A stretch of 64,000 nucleotides of DNA from Stentor roeselii (lineage: Eukaryota; Ciliophora; Heterotrichea; Heterotrichida; Stentoridae), in NCBI GenBank assembly GCA_006503475.1, contig RSEH01000086.1, forward strand, positions 62,001 through 126,000, given 5' to 3'. Position 1 is the stretch's first letter, and the number at the start of each line of letters is the position of its first letter. Made by a program: the position numbers and the translations under genes. Shown one piece after another: positions 19,590 through 30,591 of this stretch. The notes under the pieces are model-generated. The model was given only the letters and a program-made list of their open reading frames with translations, was not told the origin of the DNA and searched no databases.

Positions 19590-20094
19590 AACTTTTTATA
19601 TATTTTAGAATTTTAGGTAATAAATAAGAGGTTTTCATTGATTATCTTTTGAATAAATTTTTCAGGATGTTTAATGATTTTTGGTTTCTGGTATATTTGA
19701 ATTTTAAGTTGTTGCGAATGAAATGAAAGACCTTTAGGGTTGACTTAATTTAAAAAATAAAGTATGGACCTGTGGTCTGCTTTTTAATCAAACCTAATAA
19801 TTTAAACTAAAAGTTTATCCTACTTGTTAAAAATTTTACCTAAAGATCCATACAAAATTAAACTATTCTAACTTTCTTTGATAAAACCAAATTATATTCT
19901 CTTTACTTCTCTACTTTCAATACTTAAACTCTAAAATATCTTAATCTCTCCAAAAATATCAATGATTTTCCTACAATCATTTAAAATCCTATCTTTCTAT
20001 CATATAACCTCGAATATCCTAACTTTAAATCATTCAGCCAACCACTAAAAAAATTCTAAAATTTATTTAAATCCAGTTATTCAAATCTTAATTA
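19590..20094. other. AT-rich intergenic stretch
   Basis: About 500 bp without recognisable gene, RNA or repeat. Confidence 0.55.
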
Positions 20095-21855
20095 ATGAAA
20101 AAATCTTTAAGTTCCAACAACTCCCGAGAAAAAAAAAGTCCTCTTCCTAAAAGTCGAAGCAGTTCCCGCATTAACCTCGAGCCTTTTCACTCATTTCTCG
20201 AGAAAAATCTTTCAAAATCATCAACCAATCCAATCCAAAAGTTAAAATCTCATCTAGACGAGCTAAAATTCGAAAACTATCTGAAACAGGCAAGACTTTC
20301 ACAAACCTTAGAAAAAATAAAAAGTCTCCAAAGTTGCCAAAATCAAGAAGAAAAAAAAAACACGTCAAAAGCAAGTCTCGAAGACATTAATGAAAAAAAT
20401 GATGAAGAAACAGCTGCATTAGAGACTTTAAGTCATTTAAAATCATCAATCTTCAGAAAAGTGAATCACTGGAAAAGTAAAATTTCTGAAATTTCTGAAC
20501 TTTTTGAGAAGTTTTCTTTAAAACATGACAAAATCTGTCTCACACTTATTAAAGCTCTTCGGGAGTCAGAAAAAGTTGAAGTTAAACTAGATTCTTTTAG
20601 AGAAAGAGTGAAAAGTGAAAGTCTTGAAAGGAAAAAAATGCTTTTAAAGAAAAGGTTGATGAAAGAAGCTTTGGAAAGAGAGACGAAAAACTTGTTTGAT
20701 ATGATGGAAGGTGCTGTGAATCAAAGAATACAGAAAAAAAAAAGCTTTTATTCGGAATTAGAAAGGATTTCATTTGGCTCGAATTTAAAATATTCTGAAA
20801 AAAATCCGAGATTTCAGAGATTTTTAAAAGATTTTCAAATATTTCGCAATTTTTTTGAAAAATTAACAAATCTTAAGTCTTTACCTGAAATGGTCGACTT
20901 TGCCTTAGAAAAAATATCAGATTTAAAGGAAAACTCTAAAAGTTTATCATTAAAATCAGAAGAAATAACTAATGAGATATCAAAAAAGCAAGAACAATGT
21001 GAGATATTACGTAAAGAATATGAATCATTAAAGAACCCTTCAAACCAAAAAAAAATCTTTGAAAATCAGGACTTTTTTCCAATAAAATCAGTGAAAAATG
21101 AAGAAATTTTGATAAAATTATTTTATTCTTTTCAGCAGATTTCAAAGGAAGTGTCTTTAAAGACTGGGCAAATTAATTCAAACTTTCCAGAAGCTGAGTT
21201 AAACCCTTTGATCCTCGATTTTAATCAGAATGAAAGCCACTCAGTCTTACATCGAAGTAACACTTCGAATAGAATAATTAGGCGAAAGGCGGAAAAACAT
21301 CTGACGAGTCCAGAAAAGGCCCAAAGCCACAAACATGAGGAAAATGAACCAGTTATCATTAAAAGCATCAAAAATCTATTTAAAGAAAAAATTTTGAATG
21401 AAATTTTCAGCTCAAGTCAAGTTATTCGGCTTTTTTCTGATTTTGAGTACTTGGAAACTCTTTCATCGGGTAGATATTCAGATGAACAAGATAAAAAAGA
21501 CCTGGTTTTTTCAGTATTCAGTAAAGCTCTAATTAATCTGACAGGAAGTCTTTTTAGAAGCTTTAATCGAACGCGTTCAGTTTTATTTTACTTGAAATCT
21601 CAGACAGATCATCAAATGGGAAATAAATCACAACTGGTCATCACTTGTCATCAAAAGCATTCAAAGCCTCTAGTCCCAAGATTTTTCATCCGTTCAATGT
21701 CAGATAAAAAGTCAAGAAAGTCAAGATCACCAGGTCAATTTTCAAATTCAGCCTCAGGAGATTTAACCTCATTAAGTAAAACAGAAAGACTGAAAGAAAT
21801 GCGAGAAATTGACAAAAAACTGCGTTTTATCAAGTTGAAATTCCGTATGCTATAA
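20095..21855 (+). CDS. Coiled-coil protein, unknown
   Basis: 586 residues, Lys/Glu/Ser-rich. A basic Ser-rich N-terminus (SRSSSRINLEPFHSF) is followed by predicted coiled coil over about residues 45-320 with few prolines. A less regular region comes next, then a short charged helical C-terminus (RLKEMREIDKKLRFIKLKF). A structural or cytoskeletal role is the usual inference; no orthologue is recognised. It converges on the CaV-type channel gene with only 18 bp between the two stop codons. Confidence 0.7.
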   Translation: MKKSLSSNNSREKKSPLPKSRSSSRINLEPFHSFLEKNLSKSSTNPIQKLKSHLDELKFENYLKQARLSQTLEKIKSLQSCQNQEEKKNTSKASLEDINEKNDEETAALETLSHLKSSIFRKVNHWKSKISEISELFEKFSLKHDKICLTLIKALRESEKVEVKLDSFRERVKSESLERKKMLLKKRLMKEALERETKNLFDMMEGAVNQRIQKKKSFYSELERISFGSNLKYSEKNPRFQRFLKDFQIFRNFFEKLTNLKSLPEMVDFALEKISDLKENSKSLSLKSEEITNEISKKQEQCEILRKEYESLKNPSNQKKIFENQDFFPIKSVKNEEILIKLFYSFQQISKEVSLKTGQINSNFPEAELNPLILDFNQNESHSVLHRSNTSNRIIRRKAEKHLTSPEKAQSHKHEENEPVIIKSIKNLFKEKILNEIFSSSQVIRLFSDFEYLETLSSGRYSDEQDKKDLVFSVFSKALINLTGSLFRSFNRTRSVLFYLKSQTDHQMGNKSQLVITCHQKHSKPLVPRFFIRSMSDKKSRKSRSPGQFSNSASGDLTSLSKTERLKEMREIDKKLRFIKLKFRML

Positions 21856-21873
21856 AATCTTAACTAATTAACC

Positions 21874-24800
21874 TTATTTTACATCATTTCTTTTAATCCT
21901 TTCAGAAAAAATAATAGAATCTATACTGTTATGCTTTCCTTTTGTCCTTTTATCAATTCTGTTTTTCACAAAGCCCTTCCAGGCAAGAAAGACTTTTAAA
22001 ATAAACCCTTTTTCAATAACATAACTAGAAACAGTTGATTTTTCAAGATAACTATACGACCTGTCGTTAAAAACATCTTTTTTTACATTTTCCGTGATTT
22101 TCTTGATCTTAGCTCTAGTCTTCCTCTCTTCGTTAACAACGACTTTCCAAAGATGTCCTTTAAGTCCCTTCCTCATATACTTCCTCCTAAGAAAAGCAAA
22201 TAAAAACTGATGAAAATAAACAAATCCTTGTTTATCAGTGCACAAATCAAGACTCCTTAAAAATCTCAAAACTTTTTCATTCGAGTCTTCCAAGCGAAAC
22301 CTAAACTCTCCAATTTCTTTAATCAAACAAGCAACTTCATTAACATGAATTCTTTTCCCTTTACTTTCCTTAGAATAAGCCATCCAAAGTACCTTTATTT
22401 TTTTTACTTCTTTTTCAAAGACCTGTCGAACATTTCCATTATTTTTCTCAAACTCTTCATAATGGTGAATAATAACCATTGCAAAAAGATTCAACATCAC
22501 GAAAACCACTAGAGTGATAAAAGACAAAAAATAAAACTGTGATAAAAACATGTTAACTGACTTTCCACAGTCAAACATTATCGAATACCAGTCTTCTCCA
22601 GTGCTGCACCTGAATAAAGTCATCATCGCTCTGCCGAAGTTTGAAAAGTTTGTTTCAGAATCAATGATTTTCCCTGAAACGACTCCTGAAAATAAATTAA
22701 CTCCAATGATAGAGTATATGAAAAAAATCAGTGATAGTAAAGCTGAAACATTTCCTATTGATGGCAAGGAATACATGATTATTTTGATAAGGTTTTGAAG
22801 AGATTCCAGAGCTTTGAATAAACGGATCAACTTGGAAACTCGGAAAACTCGAACTATTCGGATCATTTGAGGACCACTGCGGAGAAGAAGAATTGTGGAA
22901 CCGAGCACGTAGGTTAGAATGATGTCGATCAGTGAAAGAGCTACTACGACAAAATCAAAAATATTGGAAAAACTAGAAAAATACCCATGAAACCCTAAAG
23001 CAAAAATTTTGATACAAGCTTCTAATAAGAAAAAAGAAGTAAAAATCAAATTTCCAGTTTCCATCACAAATGTCAGGTTTTCACTTGCCCCGTAGTACTG
23101 AAAGCTCATTAAAACCATGTTAAAAGCAATGAGAAGGTTCATACTCACCTGAAAATAAACACTTTTATAAGCTCTATAAGAAAATTTCCTCAACCTACCA
23201 CCTGGTCTGTCTTGAAATCTCTTTTTCGGTTTACATTTCACGATCATTTTCTGCATATCTACCCAAATCATCTGTTCTTTCGACAGAAATGAAGCCGCAA
23301 GTGAGATTTCATGATCTTTAGCCTCATTAAACTTTTCATAAACGACTCCAATAAACAAGTTCATAAACAAAAAAGAAGAAATCGTGATAAAAACAATGAA
23401 ATAATAAGAAAGCATCGGATTTTCGTTATACCCAGGAGCCTGTTCAACGTCTCTTGCATCAATGGCCTGGTTCATAATATCAGGCCATCCTTCTTCAGAG
23501 CTTAAAATGACAAGAGTCGTGAAGGTGTTAAGCACATTATCATAATTCGGCCAAATTTTCTGCCATTCAAAGCCAGCTCGAATACATTCATCCATCGTTT
23601 CAGAGACCTGGTCAGAGCAAGAGTAAAGTTTTCCTGCTAAAAGTGAAACTCCTAAAATAGCGAACATCAGCAAAACAATGCCTTGAATAAAAACGACGTT
23701 TAAAATAGCAACGATTGATTGTAACAAGGCTATAACGACGATTTTCATTGAGGTGTTGTAGTTGATGTACCTGAATGGACGGAGTGTTCGAAGTAGTCGA
23801 GTCACTTTTATCTTAGAAAAATCGACTGAGGAAATCGCAAGGTCGAGTATTGAAGAAATGACTACCATGAAGTCGATGTAGTTCCAACGGTCTTTTAGAT
23901 AAGAACTTTCACCTGATAACAGCCCTCGACTGATGGTCTTGATGATGAACTCGCACATGAAAATCCCTGAAAAAAAATAATCGATTATTTCTGAAATTTT
24001 AAGTAAATCTGAATCTTTTATATAAGTGTCTCCTGCTAGTTTGATACTGCTGATGAAAATTATGAATAGAATGAAATATTCGAATATTGGGGAAAAATCG
24101 AGTTTTATGCAAATTTGACGGATTTTGTGAGATTTGGAAAAAATGTAAAAACTTTTACCTGGGTCTTGCATTAGGTTGATTTTTGTTGTGTTGGACTTTT
24201 CTATTGAAACTTCTGCTTCTGAATCACTGCTTAGGTCTTCGATTAATTTCAGTCTCTCCTCCTGTTTTTTTTTCATTCTTTGACTGTGGCCTTTGAACAG
24301 GTTTTCTTTTTCTACTTTTATCATGTCCTCCAGGTCGGTACTGGAGAAACTTTCTAGTAAAATAGCAAGAAATAAGTTTAAAATGATGTAATTTCCAATG
24401 ATAATCCAAGATATGATAAAAATGCAGCTTGCATACCCGGCATCCGAGCTCATCGCCTGATAAAGTACCGACTGCCAGTTCTCAACACTTAAAATCTGAA
24501 AATTGGTAACAAAGCTCGCATGAAAACTATCAAAATTATTCCTAAAACTCTTACTTTTTTCAAACTTCCCAGCAAAAATTTCCATTCCAATGAGACTATA
24601 AATAACCAACAATAGAAAAAGCAATAATCCAAGATACATATACCGACTCATATTCATTCCCATGACTTTAACAAGATGTGCAAGAGATTTAACATACCTG
24701 AAAATTTTAGCAACTCTTAAAATCCTCAACATTCTGAACACCCTGAAAATTCTTGCAACACGAAAAGCGCTGATTGCAGATTTTGTTGAATTTGACAGAA

Positions 24801-27099
24801 AGTAAACTTCGATAAGGCTAAGAACGACGATGACTGTGTCGAAATAGTTCATCACATCACGAAAGTACCGAATAGGGCCATATGCCAGGAGATTTACACT
24901 CATTTCAAAGAGAAAGATGAAGGCAAAGACGATGTTGACTCGATTTAAACTTTCCTGAGTCCCTGTTGAGATCCCATAATGATCAATACTCAGAACAATA
25001 GTGTTAATTGTCACTGAAAGAAGAATAAATAACTGAAAAAACTTCGAATCGATCACAAAAATCAAAGGAAATCGAAATTTTTGAATTTTTCCCCAAAACC
25101 CTTTTTTCCAGATCCTGAAGTTCATTCGATTCAGTTTTTCAAAACTCATCAAAGTTGAATAAGGCTGGACATCAGAACCTGACCACCCTCCTTCTACATT
25201 CAAAGTCACTTCTTCCATCTGTCTCAAATAACCACAGAACGTCTTAGTCGGGAAAAAAATCAGTTGAAAAGCGCCGACTTCATCGAACCTTTCAACAAGT
25301 TTTGAAAAAATCTTGAATTCAGTCCAATCGTTTTGAATCTCTTCTATTCCTAAGTCTTGATTCCAGATTTTTACAGGAATTTCGCTTGAATCGATGTAAG
25401 AAAAAGAATAAAATTGTTTTTTCATTAGGTTTGGAATGTTAAATCTTGAAATTGGCAGAACGTCTGATGATGAAGTGGAAAATGTTTGAATGTCTTTGAT
25501 GTTTATACTTGTGCTTTCGAGTTTTTCTCCGTTGTTTAGTCTTTTTAAAACCTTTTCGTTGATTTTTAGTTGGGTGTTCATTCTTTGGAATAGAGAGGAA
25601 ATGTTTTTTAAGGTTTGGGTCTTGTTGAGCTTTTCGCTTTTGAAGTCGCTGGGTTGGAAGCTTTTGTCTTGGGCTAATGTTGGGTCAAGGTCTTTTAATA
25701 AGAAGGACTTGGAAGGGATCTTTAGGTCGAATGAGTTTTTGAATGTTCCCACTCGGCCAGTTAGTCTTGATTTGGACGGCAAGACCGTAAACTGAACTTC
25801 AGACCGTTCTGACTGTTGATTATCATTCACATCTGAAAAATGACTCATCAAAAACGTAGTCTCAAGTGATCGAAAATTTTCCGTAGTCTCAAACTTCTCA
25901 AATTTCAAAATAGCTGTCGAAAGAGCAGACTTGATGATAGCCATGAAGAGGTTAAGAAAAATCAAAGCCCCAATGAACACCAGAGGTAAAAAATACAAAA
26001 GACTTAAAGTTCCAAAAGCCTGTTGAGTGAAATTCATAATCTGTGTCCATCCTTCTAAAGTAATGCACTGATAAACAGCAAGCGAAGCAAACAAATAATT
26101 ATCAAAGTTGGTTATTCCTCTATTGGGGTTACTAAGCCATTCAACACATTTTTCTCCAGTGCCACAATCAAGACTTCCACATATTTTACTCTGAAAAACA
26201 ACTCCAGTATTAACATCCATGCACCTTTTAAGCAACAACCCTGACCAAAGCTGCATTCCTGCAATAGAAAAAATCGAAATCACCAGAAAAAACAAAGCAA
26301 AAGCTGCAAGTAAAGGCTTTATTGATGAAACCAAAGCCATGAAAATTAACCTCAGTCCTTTTAAACTACTGATACTTTTAAAAGGTCGTAAAACGCGAAA
26401 GGTTCTTAGAACTTGAAGATTCAGGTCTTGGGCACTTAGGTAGTCGATCCAGCTGGTGAGGACTACGACGAAGTCTAGAAGGTTCCAAGGGTCTCTGAAA
26501 TAAGAGGATTTTGAGAGAATCAGGCCTTTTGCTGTGAGTTTTAAGAGAAATTCTGTTGTGTAGACTGATAAAAATAAGTCGTCGAAACGTGACTTGAATG
26601 ATGATTTGTCATTTGATGTTGGGTCTTGGATTACTATCAGCACTGTGTTGAAGATAATCATCAAAAATATGATCAGTTTAAATAATCCACTTGAAACTAT
26701 CTTGGAACTTAATTCGATTAAACCTGCTCGGATTCTTAATATTGACTTGAAAAGCTTGAACCTGATAAAACCTGAATCAATAAATTCAATTTGTTCGAAT
26801 AGGGACTTTTCTCGGATTTCAATTATTTCTGAGTAGTTTTCTTTTTGTTGACGGATTATCAGTTCTGGAATGTAGGCTTCGATGTGTTTGTAAAATATTG
26901 AAAGATGAGTAAATTCGAAATCGACTTTAGGGGTTAAGTCTGCTACTTTTGTATGGCAACGAATGAGAGATATCACAGTTGGAGTACGAAGTAATGAAGA
27001 ATTTATTGGACTAAGTAAATCACTTCCGTTTTTACTTAATAGTGAATCATTTCTAAGGTAGTCTTGGTCTTGACGTGCGGTGGTTACCGATAATCTCAT
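21874..27099 (-). CDS. Four-domain voltage-gated Ca2+ channel alpha subunit (CaV-type)
   Basis: 1741 residues with four repeats of six membrane segments. S4 segments carry regularly spaced Arg, e.g. VLRTFRVLRPF (I), FRVFRMLRILRVAKIFR (II), VTRLLRTLRPFR (III) and IRIVRVFRVSKLIRLF (IV). The pore loops read TLEGW, VENW, SSEEGW and STGEDW, with glutamates near residues 348, 873, 1204 and 1508. This EEEE ring predicts Ca2+ selectivity. After IVS6 there is an EF-hand/IQ-like region (DLCTDKQGFVYFHQFL, then a basic helix). In ciliates such channels carry the depolarising Ca2+ current that triggers ciliary reversal and, in contractile forms, calcium entry. The length is near the lower end for CaV alpha1. 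The start at 27099 precedes a 120-residue cytosolic leader. Confidence 0.93.
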   Translation of the reverse strand: MRLSVTTARQDQDYLRNDSLLSKNGSDLLSPINSSLLRTPTVISLIRCHTKVADLTPKVDFEFTHLSIFYKHIEAYIPELIIRQQKENYSEIIEIREKSLFEQIEFIDSGFIRFKLFKSILRIRAGLIELSSKIVSSGLFKLIIFLMIIFNTVLIVIQDPTSNDKSSFKSRFDDLFLSVYTTEFLLKLTAKGLILSKSSYFRDPWNLLDFVVVLTSWIDYLSAQDLNLQVLRTFRVLRPFKSISSLKGLRLIFMALVSSIKPLLAAFALFFLVISIFSIAGMQLWSGLLLKRCMDVNTGVVFQSKICGSLDCGTGEKCVEWLSNPNRGITNFDNYLFASLAVYQCITLEGWTQIMNFTQQAFGTLSLLYFLPLVFIGALIFLNLFMAIIKSALSTAILKFEKFETTENFRSLETTFLMSHFSDVNDNQQSERSEVQFTVLPSKSRLTGRVGTFKNSFDLKIPSKSFLLKDLDPTLAQDKSFQPSDFKSEKLNKTQTLKNISSLFQRMNTQLKINEKVLKRLNNGEKLESTSINIKDIQTFSTSSSDVLPISRFNIPNLMKKQFYSFSYIDSSEIPVKIWNQDLGIEEIQNDWTEFKIFSKLVERFDEVGAFQLIFFPTKTFCGYLRQMEEVTLNVEGGWSGSDVQPYSTLMSFEKLNRMNFRIWKKGFWGKIQKFRFPLIFVIDSKFFQLFILLSVTINTIVLSIDHYGISTGTQESLNRVNIVFAFIFLFEMSVNLLAYGPIRYFRDVMNYFDTVIVVLSLIEVYFLSNSTKSAISAFRVARIFRVFRMLRILRVAKIFRYVKSLAHLVKVMGMNMSRYMYLGLLLFLLLVIYSLIGMEIFAGKFEKSKSFRNNFDSFHASFVTNFQILSVENWQSVLYQAMSSDAGYASCIFIISWIIIGNYIILNLFLAILLESFSSTDLEDMIKVEKENLFKGHSQRMKKKQEERLKLIEDLSSDSEAEVSIEKSNTTKINLMQDPGKSFYIFSKSHKIRQICIKLDFSPIFEYFILFIIFISSIKLAGDTYIKDSDLLKISEIIDYFFSGIFMCEFIIKTISRGLLSGESSYLKDRWNYIDFMVVISSILDLAISSVDFSKIKVTRLLRTLRPFRYINYNTSMKIVVIALLQSIVAILNVVFIQGIVLLMFAILGVSLLAGKLYSCSDQVSETMDECIRAGFEWQKIWPNYDNVLNTFTTLVILSSEEGWPDIMNQAIDARDVEQAPGYNENPMLSYYFIVFITISSFLFMNLFIGVVYEKFNEAKDHEISLAASFLSKEQMIWVDMQKMIVKCKPKKRFQDRPGGRLRKFSYRAYKSVYFQVSMNLLIAFNMVLMSFQYYGASENLTFVMETGNLIFTSFFLLEACIKIFALGFHGYFSSFSNIFDFVVVALSLIDIILTYVLGSTILLLRSGPQMIRIVRVFRVSKLIRLFKALESLQNLIKIIMYSLPSIGNVSALLSLIFFIYSIIGVNLFSGVVSGKIIDSETNFSNFGRAMMTLFRCSTGEDWYSIMFDCGKSVNMFLSQFYFLSFITLVVFVMLNLFAMVIIHHYEEFEKNNGNVRQVFEKEVKKIKVLWMAYSKESKGKRIHVNEVACLIKEIGEFRFRLEDSNEKVLRFLRSLDLCTDKQGFVYFHQFLFAFLRRKYMRKGLKGHLWKVVVNEERKTRAKIKKITENVKKDVFNDRSYSYLEKSTVSSYVIEKGFILKVFLAWKGFVKNRIDKRTKGKHNSIDSIIFSERIKRNDVK

Positions 27100-27430
27100 T
27101 AAATTGATTATTATTGATTAATTGAGGCAGATGAACTGTTATTTGTTAGTCTGTAAAATGATATTTCATTAGAAATATTGAAAATGTATATAAGTCTTAA
27201 ATAACAAAAAAATTAGACTTTTATACAAATTTTCCGATTTAGGCTTTATTTTAACCTTATTCAAGCAAAAAATTTACTATCAAATAATTTAAATGACAAG
27301 AATATTCTTACTATATAATTTATTCATTTTCTCTATTATATGATAGATTAACATTTGAAATACTAGAAGATTGTAACAATTTTAGACTTTATATCAACTA
27401 TCTAAAGTAATTTTTTACTTTTATTACAAC
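27100..27430. other. AT-rich intergenic stretch
   Basis: About 330 bp separating the channel gene start from the end of the next minus-strand gene. It is AT-rich with no recognisable element, and presumably contains the channel promoter. Confidence 0.5.
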
Positions 27431-30400
27431 TTAATTAGAATTTTTCTCATTTCTTCTACGAGAAACAGCTTGTTTAAGAAATCTTTTAAATTCCCCAACA
27501 ACAGGAATAGGCTGTGGTAAAGAAACCATAGAATTCGGTTGACTTCCTCTTTTGCTAATAAGTGGAAGTTTTCCTGGGACCACTGGTGTTTCATTAGTAT
27601 CATTAGTAGGTTCATTATTATAAATACTCCTCATATTAAGAGGAGTTACTGTCTCATCAAGAGGACTTTCTTTAATAATTTTTCTGGGTTTTTCAATGTT
27701 TTTTTCTGGAACTTCAATCGGATCCCTCGCAGTTTTTTTTCTTTTTTCAATGACTTTGAGCCCTAAGTCGATACTTTCACTGACTTTTCTTCTTTGAACA
27801 GGAGGTGTTTCAATAACTGAAGAACTAGACCTTTGATGAAAAGGTTCATCATCTTCAGTTTCAATATAAAAAGCATTAGTCTGGGCTTCACAGTCCTTCT
27901 TCTCAATAACTTCTTCCTTGCACTGACATGAAAAGTCCTTAACAATAGGTTTGCTAGCTTCTTTAAACTGAATATCAGATTTCAAATCACTTATCTGCTT
28001 GACAAGATTCCTAAAAGGATTAGGTGAGTTTCTAAATTCAGGAGGAATCATATTTCTAAATTCCATTAAATTTTTCTGCACCTTTTTCAATTCAAACTCT
28101 TGAGATTTTACATTATTTTTCAATACCTGTATTTCTTCGATTTTCATTATCAAGTCCTGCCTGGCCTCTTCCAGAAACATTCCAAGTCGATCAGCGAGTA
28201 AAGAAGCGATAAAGCCTTGAGCTTTAATATTATCAACCATTTCATCAATTCCCTCCTGAACTTTTAAAATCTCTTGATTTTCCTTAACTATCCTCTGCAT
28301 GTTGTTCAAGTGACCAAGAGCCACCTGCCTGATATCTTCAGCTTCCATCAAAGCAGAGTTAACAGCTTCCATTTTCGCTTCATTAACCAGAACGATTTGT
28401 TGATTATGTTCTTGAAATCTTTCCTTATAATCTTCATCAACTTTTTCTAAAAGAATTTTGCTTGTTTTTAACTTTCTCGTTAATTCTTCATTATGTGCTC
28501 GAAGGGATAAGTTTTGGTCTACTTCTTGTTTGTGCTTTTCGAAGAGTTTTTCACTTGCTTGGTTATTTTCTAGAAAAGCTGCGTTGAGATTGTTGAATTT
28601 AATGATTGACTCGTTGAGTTTATCTTGAGTGCTGATGAGTTCTCTTGTTACATTAGAAGAGGTTTTTTGTTCTTCTTCATATCGATAAATCCAGTTTTGT
28701 CTGACAGACTTTTCAGATTCCAGGATTTCATTTAAACTGTTTATTTTTTCTTGCATTGTATTCCGAGTGACTTCGAATTGCTTTTCAATTGATGATAACT
28801 TTACGGATAATGTTGAGATATGAGACTGGAGCTCGTTTTCATGAACTTTTGATTTTTCTTGAAGTTCTTTTAAAGTAAAGATCTCTCCTCGACAGATTTG
28901 AATTTCTTTTTCTCTGTCAGTCATTCGAGATTTTAATGTAGAATTCATTTCTTCAACGATTCTTCGACCTTTGTTCATTTCTTCGATTTTTTCTTGGGAT
29001 TGTTTTAGTTGATTTTTGAATTCATTGTTAGAAGATTCAAGACTTTCTTTCTGAATTTTTAATGAATCTCTTTCTTTTTCTATAACTAAAAGTTGACTTT
29101 CTTGAACTTCTGAACGTTTTTTGTACTTTTCTAAATCAACTGTTTTTACAATGTCATGTTCTTTGATTTTTACGTATTCTTGTTGAAAATGCTTGTTTTT
29201 TTGAATTTCCTCTGAAAGGGCAGTCTCGAGGTCAACGATTCTTTGTGTATGGACTGTTTTTTCAGTGTTTAACTCGATTATCATTGTGAGTTGTTTTGAT
29301 GTTTGACCTTTCATTGTTTCGACTGTGAATTTGAGGTCTTCTATTTCAATGTTTTTATGAGCAAGGTCGTTTAGGGCTTGGTTGTTCTGGGTGTTCATGT
29401 TTGAGACTTTTGAACTTAATTCCTCGATTTTGTCGTAACAGTCTGTTAGTCGCTGCTCCAGGGAAATGTTTACACTTTCTACTTGCTTTGATTTTTCGTT
29501 TGATCTTTTTATCTCTTGCTCGGTTTCGAGCTTGAATTGGATTAGAACTAGGTTTTTTCGACGTTCTTCTTGAAGGGAATCGGTTCGGTCTTCTACCAGT
29601 TTTTGCATCTCTTCCATGCTTTCGTTCACCAGAGCAAGTTTGCTTTCCATATCCCTAATCTTGGCAAACATATGATTAAGTTTGCTTTCAAACTGCAATC
29701 TCATAGTAACTTCTTCTTCATGTCCACTTCCTCTCTGCAAGAGTTCATCTTCCAATTCTTCCCTTTTCCTGATTTCATCCATCAAATCCTTCTGCAGCTG
29801 TGCGACATGATTTTTCGTCTGATTGAAATTTTCAATGATGCCTCTTTCACGTTCTTCAATTTTCAATATCTGTTCTTTAAACTCATTTTCATTAGCATTA
29901 ATTTCTTCTTTTTTCTCTGTATTGAGTGTTTTGATGATCATTTCATAGTCGAACTGGCAGCAGTACTCAAGTAAAATCGCGTAAACCTTCCAAACTCCAG
30001 TCACTATCGTGTATTGGCTTCGCGTGTGCTCTAAAATTCTTCTTATAAGCTGAAAAAAACCAATTGAATAAACAAACAACGCTCGGTATATCCTGTCTAC
30101 CTCTGATGACTGAAGACCTGCGTTTAATAATGTTGTCCTGTCTATTCCGAAACGAACTAAGGGAGACTTGAACTCGGATTTTATTACTTCGTCTGGAAGG
30201 TTTAATTCGCATGCGTCTTCTATTGTGTTGTTTAACCAGGTTTCGAGGATTCTGGAATTCAACTTGTGACTTGATTTTACTTCTTTGAAAAACTTTTCGG
30301 AGTCGAAGTCTGGACCTGCTCCCAGCTCGGGCAATATCGAAGACATTCCAGACAAGGGATGACGATGATGCTTTAACCGACGAACCATCATATCAGACGA

Positions 30401-30535
30401 GTTCTCCATAAAAGGACTCATATTGCTCGACTTATACAAAGAGTCAAAAGTCGAGTTGCTCAGAAACTTATGAGAAAGTTCTATTTGCAGGCGAGAAGTG
30501 TCAGCGGGAAGTACTTTTGAGTGTTTTTCAGTCAT
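27431..30535 (-). CDS. Long coiled-coil protein with N-terminal helical domain
   Basis: 1034 residues. Residues 1-75 are Ser-rich. About 75-210 look like a folded helical domain (RILETWLNNTIEDACELNLPD, IYRALFVYSIGFFQLIRRIL). Continuous coiled coil runs from about 215 to 870 with hardly any proline, and a basic, Ser/Pro-containing tail ends RRRNEKN. The overall plan resembles ciliary or basal-body scaffold proteins, but I cannot name a family. Its start codon faces the start of the next gene across 56 bp. Confidence 0.75.
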   Translation of the reverse strand: MTEKHSKVLPADTSRLQIELSHKFLSNSTFDSLYKSSNMSPFMENSSDMMVRRLKHHRHPLSGMSSILPELGAGPDFDSEKFFKEVKSSHKLNSRILETWLNNTIEDACELNLPDEVIKSEFKSPLVRFGIDRTTLLNAGLQSSEVDRIYRALFVYSIGFFQLIRRILEHTRSQYTIVTGVWKVYAILLEYCCQFDYEMIIKTLNTEKKEEINANENEFKEQILKIEERERGIIENFNQTKNHVAQLQKDLMDEIRKREELEDELLQRGSGHEEEVTMRLQFESKLNHMFAKIRDMESKLALVNESMEEMQKLVEDRTDSLQEERRKNLVLIQFKLETEQEIKRSNEKSKQVESVNISLEQRLTDCYDKIEELSSKVSNMNTQNNQALNDLAHKNIEIEDLKFTVETMKGQTSKQLTMIIELNTEKTVHTQRIVDLETALSEEIQKNKHFQQEYVKIKEHDIVKTVDLEKYKKRSEVQESQLLVIEKERDSLKIQKESLESSNNEFKNQLKQSQEKIEEMNKGRRIVEEMNSTLKSRMTDREKEIQICRGEIFTLKELQEKSKVHENELQSHISTLSVKLSSIEKQFEVTRNTMQEKINSLNEILESEKSVRQNWIYRYEEEQKTSSNVTRELISTQDKLNESIIKFNNLNAAFLENNQASEKLFEKHKQEVDQNLSLRAHNEELTRKLKTSKILLEKVDEDYKERFQEHNQQIVLVNEAKMEAVNSALMEAEDIRQVALGHLNNMQRIVKENQEILKVQEGIDEMVDNIKAQGFIASLLADRLGMFLEEARQDLIMKIEEIQVLKNNVKSQEFELKKVQKNLMEFRNMIPPEFRNSPNPFRNLVKQISDLKSDIQFKEASKPIVKDFSCQCKEEVIEKKDCEAQTNAFYIETEDDEPFHQRSSSSVIETPPVQRRKVSESIDLGLKVIEKRKKTARDPIEVPEKNIEKPRKIIKESPLDETVTPLNMRSIYNNEPTNDTNETPVVPGKLPLISKRGSQPNSMVSLPQPIPVVGEFKRFLKQAVSRRRNEKNSN

Positions 30536-30591
30536 TTTTATGAAAGACTGTCATTGTTGATTATTCTTAGCGTTAAATTAGAAAATTCAAA
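30536..30591. promoter_or_regulatory. 56-bp bidirectional spacer between divergent start codons
   Basis: Only 56 bp separate the ATGs of the minus-strand coiled-coil gene and the plus-strand CH-like gene. Both promoters and 5' UTRs must fit here or overlap the coding regions. The sequence is AT-rich with no motif I can name. Confidence 0.55.
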
